Below, piece after piece: positions 41,101-53,100 of a DNA stretch of 64,000 nt; position 1 is the first letter of the stretch, and each line of letters opens with the position of its first letter. This DNA is from Incurvaria masculella (lineage: Eukaryota > Arthropoda > Insecta > Lepidoptera > Incurvariidae). Location of the stretch: positions 2,863,021 to 2,927,020 of the forward strand of contig OX335642.1 in NCBI GenBank assembly GCA_946894095.1. The letters run 5' to 3'. A program made the translations under genes and the position numbers. The notes beneath the pieces are model-generated. The model worked only from the letters and a program-made list of their open reading frames with translations, was not told the origin of the DNA and searched no databases.

Positions 41101-44100
41101 AAAGATTTCATTTCATTTTCATATCATTTATTTAAACTTTTTGGTAGTCAAACTACACCAAGTTACGTCACAAAGATCCGCGGATTCTATCAACCCAGTA
41201 AAGAAGAACCCACAAAGAAACTCTCACGTCTCCTCAACCAATTATCTGCAGAACTCCTCAACCAAACATCTTAAACAGATAACGATACTCTGCTTGGTTG
41301 TCCAGTGTGTAACTTCTCAAGCACGCAGAATTATTATTAATAAATTCTGTACAAAGCCTGCTCAACTATAACAGGGGATTAGATACTTAAACGGTTTTCT
41401 CCAAAACACACTAATTTGAAAAAATCTTTAAGATCTTGATCCACTTGGCAACTGATTTTTAACCGACTTCGAAAAAAAGGAGGAGGTTCTTCAATTCGTC
41501 GGAATCTTTTTTACATAAAACAGTTGATGATGGGACGTCATCTTGTTTGTAACTTGGCTAAACACGGTTCGTAAGGTGTTTATGAAGATATGCCTGTGTT
41601 TACACAGGGTCGTCTATCTGGTTTCGTAAAACGAAGTTAACTCTGCATTGCGTATTCCAGACCGTACCTTTATATGGCATTTACTACATTTCATAGGATG
41701 GAAAGCGCGGAGAATTGTTCCATCTCCGCTTTACTCTTTCTCATCCAATTCAATCCTACCTTCCCGGACAGGTTTATCACTTCCTCCTAGTAAATTGGCA
41801 ACGGTAAAACATCTTCCCAAAATTATTGAACTAGGGCCTCAAAATATATGTGACTCAATAATAACGTGATTTTAAGGTGTCTAAGCGCCTACATTTGATA
41901 TCTATAATTTACTCGTGAATCTGCCGACTGCTGGGTCCGTATAGAGGCAGTCAACGGATAGTAATCTCACGCTCAAAAGATGATAAATTAGCCCTTGCGT
42001 CTTTATCGCTCGCGGGAGCATTAAATAACAGCGCCGTTGCCGCTGCCTCACGGCTATCGCGACAAGCCGGGACTAGAATCCATGCCGCGAAATGTCGACG
42101 AAAAAATAATACCGAGAAACGTCACCATGGATTCGGTGGAGCTGTCAACTCGCATTCGCGTAGCCTCATACATTTATCTTTGCCGCTCTCTTTCCGAAGC
42201 GAATGTCGTAGATGCTTGCGATGTGATTACGAATTTATTTGGCACTCCTAAATAAGTTCCCTTTTCACATTGTCAAACCAAGAAATGAACCTGGTTGTTA
42301 CCAGTTATAATAAAGTTGTATTTTTACTAGTAAACGTGCAGGTGCCCGCGGCTATGACTGCGTTAAAGTCTGACAATAAAAATGAATACCTCACTCTTCA
42401 CCTATTAGGTGTATCATGAACGTAATTTAGATTTAGTATGAGCAGCCTCTGATTTAAGGGGAATAATAAAGCTATGGGTTGATTCAAATCGCATCGGACA
42501 GTCGTACACGGACAGGCAGAGGCATTGAATTTTATGACAGCCTATATTCTACACAAAGAAATCTTTAATGTTCATGCTGTATAAACTGCCTGAATATCAT
42601 CAAGCCAGCATCTGTGGAGATTCCCTTAATTAATTTAAATCTAGTACCAACATTATATCCCCGGGACCCTATTCATGTAAGCCTGTGGCCTACTATAACG
42701 GTGTAAATAAATATGAAGTAATTGTTACAAGAGTATCCGTGCGAAAGGTTTTTATATATCTAAACTTATTTTTTTTATGTGACCTGACATGGATGGCTAA
42801 TGATATTAGCCCAATACACCACATTCCCGTAGGAATTAGGTGCCATGCCAGGACCTTCCCTTTTATGAGCACGGTTACATTGAACTTGATGGAAAACACG
42901 GACAATTTTTCATTGCCGCTTCGACCATCTTTTCATCCAATGCGATGGTACCAACCCGGGCGGGCTTAAACCACTTAATAGAGGAAGGGGACCTACAGTT
43001 TTAGATGGATTCCGAACCATTGAGCAGCTCGCATTCGTGACAAAATGCACTTATCGAGCTCAGAAAGAGAAAGACAGTGGTGCATGTCCGAATTAAACCC
43101 AGACCTCTGTTACGCTAGGCCAGTCCCCGCGCCACTAGGCTAAGAGCCGCTCAAACACTAGGCTACGAGCCGCTCGCACTGGCTACGAGCCTATCAGAAA
43201 TATAGAATATTTAGCTAGCAGTATCAAATGATGATAGTCTTGAAATTCACCTTCGCCGGTGACTCGAATGCGCGGGCGAGTAGCCGTTATTCACAGTGGA
43301 AAACATAGATTATCTACAAACAAATATTTTTCCATAGCGGATGACAGCTACTCTCTCTCGCAAGAAGGTCACCGGCAAAAGTAAATTTTAAGATTGATCC
43401 TAAACTATATTTTACTCGTAGTCGACTTGCTCTCTTCCAACAAGGAAATAAGGGATAAACCAGGATTCCATAGTAGCTTAGCAGACAACATGCCAAATAA
43501 TAACATGTGTACGGAACAATGTTATTCTTAATGAATAGTTAACAGATCTAGATCCCATTGCAATAAATCGCCACGGGCTCAGTGCGGCACACTCGCCGGA
43601 AGCTGGAAGCGCTGACGCGTGATCTTCCCGCCCGGCGGCCATGTTTGTTTTGCCACGAACACAGCATAAATATGATAATTCATAAACGCACGTACGCGGA
43701 TATCCGCGGGGTGGCGCTGATAGCGGGTTTGTTTGCCTTGCCCTTTTTTACAGCTTCGTAGCGGCTTTAGGATGCAGTGAGGGCTTAACCAAGGCTGGCT
43801 GAATGTTCATGAAACATTTGCGTTTATTAACGATGAATGAATGAATAAATGAATAAATTCTTTATTGTGCATAAACAATAATACAATTACAAAGAAAACA
43901 TACAGCAAAACAACAATACTGCACAAAGGCGGACTTATCACTAAGAGGGATTTCTTCCAGTCAACCCTTGGGGTGATGAGGAAAGGCAATAGAAATATCT
44001 GTAGGTAGGTGACACACCAGAATTTGAAAAGAAAAAAAATCAACTCCATAAACATACATATACCATAATATATACATATTTATACATATAATTGAATATA

Positions 44101-47100
44101 CTAATATATATGATACAATACACTAATACATATTATTATATCCACAAACCAGGATAAAAAAAAACCTATATTACCTATTACCATTGATTCTAAAATCAGT
44201 ACTATTAGAAGGATAATAAAATTAAATATATATATACAGTGAGAACATTTTATCATCTTTACATTTCATTTAAGTAAAACTCCTTGACTTTAACTTTGAA
44301 AGAGCTGATACTTTTACAGGAGCGGACTGCGATCAGCAACGAGTTCCACAGACGTGCGGCATGAACAGTAAAGGAGTTAGAGAAAAAACACGTCGTATGG
44401 CGAGGAATCACAAGGATACTGTCATTGCTAGATCGCAAAGGGAGACCATGTGAAGAGAGGTGCATAAACCGGGAACGAAGATATTCAGGAGACTTAGGGT
44501 TTTTTAGAATTCCGTAAAGAACAATTAGTAAATGACAGTTCCTTCGGAAACGGATGGGTAGCCATTTAAGCTCTCGACGGTACTGCGATACATGGTCATG
44601 TTTTGAGATGGAAATATTAGTTGGACCATGCTGGAACAACAATGCAAGCATGTCCAAGTAGGAGATAGACCAACATCTCTGCTTACTTCTCCCTTTGAAT
44701 TATGGAGTATTTTGGCGCCCGAACCTCTTTCGGTTGAAGTAAAATTAGAAAGATGAACAGTTAATACCTATACGTTGACCTTAGTTCAGAGGGAACAGGC
44801 GCTGGATAAAAATAAATTACCGATTAAACACGCCACTTTTTGTGAAAAGTGTAGAAGGAACCCTAAGTAGATTCCATACGTTTCACAAGAAGAGACGTGT
44901 TTTATTGGTTAGGTATTGGCTAAGACTAATATGCATAGAACCATTGCTCCTGTTGATTTCCGTAGGTACTAGTATTTTGTCCCGAATGCGAGATTTACCC
45001 CACTTTCACCCTTTGCAATATGAATATAGTCGCGCCAAAATCACGGTTCATATCGATCTAACTTTTTCCCTTTGCATTATGGCGTATTTTAGCACCAAAA
45101 GCTCTGTCGTTATCGACCGAACGGAGGCCAAGGGGTTGAAATGTATACAATACAACCGTATCAACAATTTACTCAAAGGTTATGTCTTAGCAAAAGGATA
45201 GCGTTGTACAAATCCAAAGAACATTATAGTCAATACATATCTTCAAGCCTTTTCCCCAGAAGGCCAGCCATCACAGCATGCTTCCCTAATTTTTTTAAAA
45301 TACATATTTTTTATCAGATTTAAGGTCTAAGTCGTCCGGGCATGCCAGCTCCACCTATTTCCGCTCTGTTAATTGGCTGTGTCATTCGTTCAATGTATAA
45401 TCCAATAAATTTGTTTCTCTCATTTTTTTAACTGAACCAGAAGAGTATCAAAAAGAAAATTTCAATGATTTGACGGTTTTTATGGTCCCGTCGCAAATAG
45501 CGAAAATGGGACCCTTATGGTATGTTGTTTGTTAATGTCTGGCCTGGTCTGAGGGCTACACGCATTTTGTCCCGATTTGTTCTCCTATTAAGGGTTTTAA
45601 AATTCTGAAAAAAAAAACCAATATAGGTTAGGTAGTTGTACATAAGCAGGTGTATTCAGAGTGGGCGGACTAACTTTAATCCGGTTTTCGTACTAAGTTT
45701 TGACAGGTGCTCTCTGAATACGACTTTACCTGATTACTTTTGCTCAAAACGTCATACTTTTTAGGGTTCCGTACCCAAAGGGTACAAAACGGAATCCTAT
45801 TACTAAGCCTCCGCTGTCCGTCCGTCCGTCCGTCTGTCACAGGGCTGTATCTCATGAACCGTAATAGGTAGGCAACTGAAATTTTCACAGAATGTGTATG
45901 TATTTTGCCGCTGTAGGTAACATTAAAAATTAAAGACATACAAAAAACGAGAATTTTTGTCTCAAATGTTGTACGATGGTACGGAACCCTTCGAGTGCGA
46001 GTCCTACTCGCACTTGGCCGGTTTTTAAGAGACAGCTACATTTCGAGAGCGCCAATTTTGTATGAAATTGCAAAATAATCATCAGTCTAGGGCGAATTTC
46101 TTCCACGTCCAGCTGTTACTGGACGGTCGGCACTTGAACAGGTTCACGCTTGAGCGGTTTTTTATCAGATAAATGTTTACAATCATAATTTCTTATTTGG
46201 AAACAAATCAATATATAAATCAACTACCTACTATGAAGCAAGGACACATGCATTGATGAAAGAGCCCAGTAAAAAGAATTGCTTTACGAATATACTGCAA
46301 GGCTGGACACGAACCAGCAAAACAGTTTTGAAAACAAAAAAAACTAATAAAACGTTTTTCTTTTCCAGTAAAATTATTTATCTAATTGGAATGGACTACT
46401 TAAGTTTCGGAGCTGTGAGTAATCGATCAATGTTAGCAGGTACTTACACAAGTTCGAGCTGAAAATTATTTGCGATTTTCCCTGAAAAGCCCAAGTGTTC
46501 AGTGGGTACTTCATTATGACGGGAAATTAGTTATTGAAATCCCGAGAATTTCCGTTTATTTGGGCATGGTTAAATGTTGTAATTGGAGAGGTGAATATCG
46601 GGCATCATCAAAAGAATAAAATAAGCATATGGAGGCTTGTGTTTGCCTTGTTTAACTCAAACATTGGCGATGTACCTACATGCGCAAATCAAAAGAACCT
46701 AAGTTGAAAGAATTATTCGTATTTATTGCTGTTTGACGTCCAAAATATAGAAAAAAAATATTTACGAACATGATGTGTGTGTAGAATCAACAAGGATAAA
46801 TAAAAATAAAAAAAAATCGTGCATGGCTGGAATCTTTCTGGACTTTTCGCGGGCAACGATCAAAACTATTTGGTTAAGTAAGTTATTCTAATTAAGTTCT
46901 ACCAAACATTTTAGTTTGGCATTAGCCCATCAGCGTACGAGTACCATAGCATAAATTTAGGGGAAAAAAATATATTATCTACATACCAGTGAAATTTCTT
47001 TGCGGATTCTTCTTCACCGAGTTAATCCGCGGATCAGTTAGATTGTGACATGACATAGGGCCGAGTGCACGAAAGGACACCAAATCAAAATCAACGTCAA

Positions 47101-50100
47101 CGTATGATCAAACACGCTACTTTTTATAGAGAGTATGGAAGGGAGCTAAGTCAATGCGGCTCATTAAAAGTGACATGTTTGAACATTGATTAAATCAGAG
47201 GCATGTTCCGGCAATCGAGCCTTAGGCTGGGATAAATAGTCGTAAAAAAACTAAGGCTAACCAAAATTAGTACTTTGTGACGCCACTTTGACACATTTTG
47301 TATGGTCGTAATTTCAAAGTAATGCAAATTGACGCCACAAAGTTTCTGTTACGACTATTTATCTCAGCGTTAGTGTAGATTGACTAACAGAAGATTAAAT
47401 AAATGGAAATAGAAAAATTTTAAACTCGTCAACGAGTTCCACAAGCTGTAATGTTACCTATTCTGTGCCGTGAGTGAATGAGAGCTCTCAAGTGAATTCA
47501 CTCGTAATCAATGCGTCCTACCACGGAAAAAAAAATATGGCCTAAAAGTTTAACGCGACCCAATTTTGTATGATCTCACTTATTTCATTATTATTCCGGT
47601 GGTTTATTTCTTGGGATAATTATGTTTTTATAATGTGATACAGTATACTTATGATTAGTATTTTTGTGATAAGTTTGTTTATGAGACTATATATGGATGG
47701 ATAATATTAATTTATACTAATACAACCTAACACACCTAACTGTCATGATATTAAGACCCCACATAAGAACACAACAAGGTGCCAGCCAGGGCATTCCATT
47801 TACTGGTCGGGTCGATTTATCTGGATGGAAAACACGGACAATTTTTATTGACACTTAGACCATCTTTAATTAAATGCGATAGTCCCAACCCGGGTGGGAC
47901 TCTACCACAGTCGGTAATGAAGGAGACGATTAAGAGATTTTTTTGATAACTTATATCTATGATATGCCCCCATAACATTTTCATATAAATCTGTAGAGGC
48001 CTGTTTACGATCCATTGTATGCAACTCGGATCAACTTATTAGGTATAAAGTAATTTAAGTATTAAGTAATATCTATTTCTAATCCATTTGCACTGAGGGT
48101 CGCTGTTGATTTTGTTCTTGTTCTTTGCTTTAAACAGTTCTACGAAAAAATGTTTGGCAGTAGCATAGCATTTAGATATTTCATTACTGTGGACGGAAAA
48201 CTAGTAAAGTTTCTTTGCGGATTATTCTTTACTGAGTTGATCGAATCTGCGAATCTATCAGTTTTTGTTTTGAAAACTCACGGTTTTCCGGTTTTCCGAT
48301 GCTTCCGTCGTGGGAGGCGAAACATGTCGGCCAAACACGGCATTGCACACCGGAAAACCATAAGTTTTCAAAACATTATGTGCAGCGACGGTGTAAATCT
48401 AAGAACCTATCAGTTTTTGACGTAACTTTAAGTTAAATTAAAATTAATTGTGTTTATTTAATGAGTCCTTTTATGGTCTTATCGGAATTCTAAGTAGTTT
48501 CCTTAAAAGACTCCAACAATATTATATTGTCAAGATTCTAAAATAAAACAAACAAACCGCAACATTTGATTTTCGAACTCGGCCTCATTGCCTCCGCTTG
48601 CCGCATCCCTATTAGCAGTGCTGCCATGCTAAATATTTTAAACTGCCGGGGCTGAAGTGCTTTATCAAAGGCTTAAATATTTCGAAGTAAGCTGCGCTGT
48701 TTACATTTCGTTTCATTTTCTGCCCGCCCATTTCTGTGTGTTGGCACGCCTGGCAGGGGCGGCCATTTTGCAACGTTTGCTCTGTTTTTTAAGGCATGAT
48801 CGTTTCTATGACCGTAGTGTGTTGCTCCTCTTTCATCGATTGATTTATTAATGTCATTTTTTACGATTTAAAAGCAGTGAATAATTGCCACTAAAGAAAA
48901 ACCTCCGACTATACCTGCGCTAACAAAACTGCCATACATAAAAGCCCTGCAGACACAGCTATTCCTTTGCCTGATATTAGATACTAAATATCAATTGAAT
49001 TTGAACAATGGTTTTCAAATGGGTAAAGAGAGCGTTCTTTTCTGATGCTCAATCTTATAACCATCCGTCACCATTTTTAGGTTTCCGTACCCAAAGGGTA
49101 AAAACGGAACCCTATTACTAAGCCTCCGATGTCCGTCCGTCCGCCCGTCTGTCACAGGGCTGTATCTCATGAACTGTAATAGGTAGGCAGCTGCATTGAG
49201 TGTGTATTTATTTTGCCGCTATAACAACAAATAGGTAAAATTAAAAAACAATAAACTTCAAAGTGGGGTCCCATACAAAAAACGTGATTGTTTTGTGTTA
49301 AATCTTGTACGATGATACGGAACCCTTCGTGTACGAGTCCGTCTGGCGCTTGGCCGGTTTTTTTACATTTAGAGGTATCATTGTTATCCCGCCAAATACG
49401 TACCTATTGAGAATCCGTGTACGAACAGCGCTACGCCGCCGCCGCCGTACGCACCTACACTTCCACATTATCGGGCGAAGTTGGGCCGGATTCTGGAAAG
49501 ATAAACAAATTGTTGGGGGCCCCGGGAAGGCAGAAGAGCTGGCAAACATAAAGTTACTTGATAAAGTGACTATCGACCGTGACTAACAAGTTTCCGAAGA
49601 GCGTTTCTTGTCGCGAAGTTGGCGGCACTGCCTCGCCGTCCTGACGCGTTTCCAGGCGCTAATCAAACATCTGCTTGTCCCTGCTCATTAAAGCGATGGG
49701 CCTCTTTCGAGAGGCACCGCTTCCATTTCGCCGTTATTATCAATGCTCGGAATATTCCACACTAACTTTCATGTTGATCAACTTGGGAGAGGAAATTGCT
49801 CGAAAATTGATCACTTTGTAATGGAAAATAAGTGACGCAAAGTTAGTCCAAAGAGAATATTAATTGACGAAAATTAATATAGTGTTTTGGAATTATTTGG
49901 ATAACAAGAGCGAAAGTGCGACGAAAGAATAGTTAAATTATGTCAGTTTTAATCTAAGACTTTCCGATATGTATTCTCCCACATACATTCACACACGCTT
50001 ACCCATTTTATTTTTTTCCTTTTCCAGAATACAACCTATCGAAGCCACGAGTCTTCGTAGAACCACTCCATTCGCGTGCATTACTTTAGTTCGATACGTA

Positions 50101-53100
50101 ACTAAGTACCTATAATGAGAATCTGTCAGGTCCAAACAAAGTTCCTTATAAACACCACAGAAAACTTTATTCATTATGAATATATAATATAACCATAGAT
50201 GTTGAGGCCAAGTCACTTTCAGAGTTTATATTGTTTTATAGCAAGAAACTAGCCAACAAGGAGAAATAACAGATAACAAGAAAACCTATTGTTTTAAAAT
50301 TATTAAATTATTTGGCCTGAACACATATGGCTAAATTTTATATTTATATTTAATTAATTACCTCAAAGCTCATTATTTTTTGTTTAGAACTAACTTTGTA
50401 TGGCCTAGACACGTTCGAAACCACCTTAAGCGAAAGCGCTCATTCTACGAGTCTAAAAAGGTTCAAAGAGTGGTGTAAACGTGTCCCAGCACCGTTGATG
50501 TGTAATTACGAACTTGCCCCCGCTTCTGTGTGTACAAAGAGGAAGTGGGGTGGGGTGGGGGGAGCAATTTCAGCGTAATTAACTATGTGTAATGCCAGTG
50601 TCGCGTTTGTAATGCACGTTTAAAATTAAAGTCTCGCCGAACGATGTACAACTCTACGTGCTGTTAGGGACAGGACCTTGCATTGTATGTCGTTATGTTC
50701 GAGAGAACTGATGTTTGAAGAGAAGAGAGTTTTTGAGAACGCCTTTAAATACATATGGAGAGTTTTTTTTACTCTCACCTTGAACAAGGACCTGAAAGGT
50801 TAGCCCAAGTTCTAGGTATAGTAAAATAACGAATGGATACATTATGATTTATACATATTTTAACGATACCAAAACTGTGGGGAGTTCCTTACTGGCTCGG
50901 CCTTTTCTGGTAAATATAAAGATCCACGGACGGGCGATTAAGTGTATCCCACAAATGCTCTATTCAATGGTGTCGCCTATCGAAATAGGTTATCAAAGCG
51001 ATTTATTGATAACTGATACGTAACCAGTGGCCCAGTGGCGCGACACTTCGGCTATCGCTCTCCGAAGTTAAGCAACGCTGGGTCCGGTCTGGTCTTGGAT
51101 GGGTGACCATTAGACCGTTGAGAGAGGCTGGCCGTGGTTCGGATTCCACGTTAAACTGTAGGTCCCCTTCCTTACTTACTAGGTGGTAGGGTTAATCCCG
51201 CCCGGGTTGGTACCATCGCATTGAATGAACGATGGTCGAAGCGGCAATGAAAATTGTCCGTGTTTTCCATCCAGTTCAATGTAGCCGAGCAATATAAGGA
51301 AGGGCCTGGCATGGCACCTAGTTCCCATGTGGTGTGTTGGGCTAATACCATGACAGAAGGTGTGGTATTAGCCATCATGTCCAGTCACATAAAAAAAAAC
51401 TCGTAACTATTAGGCCCAGCATAGCAGCCTAGGTGTCGGGGTTTTACATGCTTAACCACAATAAACAATTACTATCAATAAACGGAAGGCCTATTGGAGG
51501 AGCGCATCTTATAATCCCAGAAACCATGTCAACCGAGTAAGGTTTTATATTAAACTTGTAATATTATGATTAAGTTGTAATATGTTGCCTAGGGCCAACC
51601 ATCTTGAAGATCCCATATTAATAAATTAACCAAACGACCGAAGTCCACCGAGGTAAAGGATCTTGAATTGTCTCCGACGATGTTGCTGATGGTGGGAAGT
51701 GCCCATATGATTTCGACTTTCGAAGACCCCATATGATTTCGTTAACCCAAATAACTGAGTTATTTTCCTAGGTTAACGAAGCTGAGAAATTGGTGGCAGG
51801 TGAGGTGACAGTTTTGAATTGTTCCAGATCCACCGTCGGCCCCGATGGTGAGTGGCTACACGCCCGGCACGACCCTGGCGGCGGGCACGGTGCAGAAGCT
51901 GCTCTGCATCTCCAGTGGCGGTAACCCTCTGGCCACGCTCACCTGGTACAAGAACGACAAGAAGGTGGGCGTGCTTGATGTTTCTCCAAGTTTGTTCAAA
52001 GCAAAACCAAAACATGTTCATCAACGAAAACCATTCCGGTCGGCCAGGTGCTTATTCACACAATGATTGAATAACCCCAGGTCGTGCTTTGGGGTAAATA
52101 GCGCGACAGGGAGCGCATTCAACAGTTGGCCGACCCTATATAAAGTGTTTGCGGGATCTTTATCCTCGTTATGGCGTCGCCCACCAAGTTTTTTCGAGGA
52201 AGTGATATTTATATGGCTCTCCTTCATCGCTCGCAGCACGTCTACGATAAACGACGTCGCCAACCGTTCTCTTTGCCAATATTAGGTCCTAATCGTCTGT
52301 GATTTCCCGTTCCAGATCCACTCGACGACGAAGGCCACCGACAAGTCGGTATCGGCTGAGATATCGATCCTGACGAACGTCACCGACAACCTGGCGCAGT
52401 ACCGCTGCGAGGCCGCCAACAGCGCCACAGAGATACCGCTCTTTGAGACCGTCACACTCAGTGTTCATTGTAAGTATCCAATGGAGGCGCCTGACAGCTA
52501 ATCCAGCAGCAAAGAAAGCCAATTCACCAGGCTTCAAAGATATAGAAGAATAAGAAGAAGATAACCTAGCCTATTTAAACCCAACCGCATTGAAGGTTTG
52601 GTGCTAGCTAATTATAATTATGACGTTGCAGTGTCGTCGGAAGGATACGTTTAAAGTTGCTATTTTTGCGGGTTTGTATCTGCTTAACTAATGGAGTATT
52701 TCCAACTCACTTTAACTGAACATTAACATAACGTTTTAAATACAAAATTAATTATTACGTAACAATTTTGTCGCAAAGAAAGTGAATCAAAACGTGAATT
52801 CATTTGACATTAAACAAAGCTGTTTGGAGTGGTGCTAGACCAGCCCAGCCCATACAAAGTTTCTTGCATATAACACACAGAATTAGTTATTCTGTGACAC
52901 AGACGTTAATGGACTTTGAGGCAATTTCTAATTATAATTGGTATATATTTCCGAAACTGACCCGAGCGGAGCCGGGTACCGCAGCTATTAAATGGAAAAA
53001 CTTCACTCACTTCCCTGTTTACCGGGAAGTTATTTTACCATGGTGACGCCCCTGTACTTATTTTTGTACACTTCTTTTATGCCATTAACCTAACGCGTCA

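Larger units (their letters stand above)
27180..51827 (+). other. sns/hbs: 24.6-kb intron between exons c and d
   Basis: The protein reads straight across this gap (INVL-YPPSAP), so it is one intron. It is filled with SINEs, MITEs, a truncated LINE, a palindromic AT-rich element and a 1-kb minisatellite element, listed separately. I see nothing specific in 27490-28660, 36180-37130, 37620-38460, 40190-41100 or 49370-51010 beyond AT-rich sequence. Confidence 0.8.

Noticed and set aside
49298..49586. Overlapping ORFs of 83 and 93 codons on both strands
   Set aside because: They cover the end of a (GACG)n repeat and adjacent GC-rich sequence, with no family resemblance.
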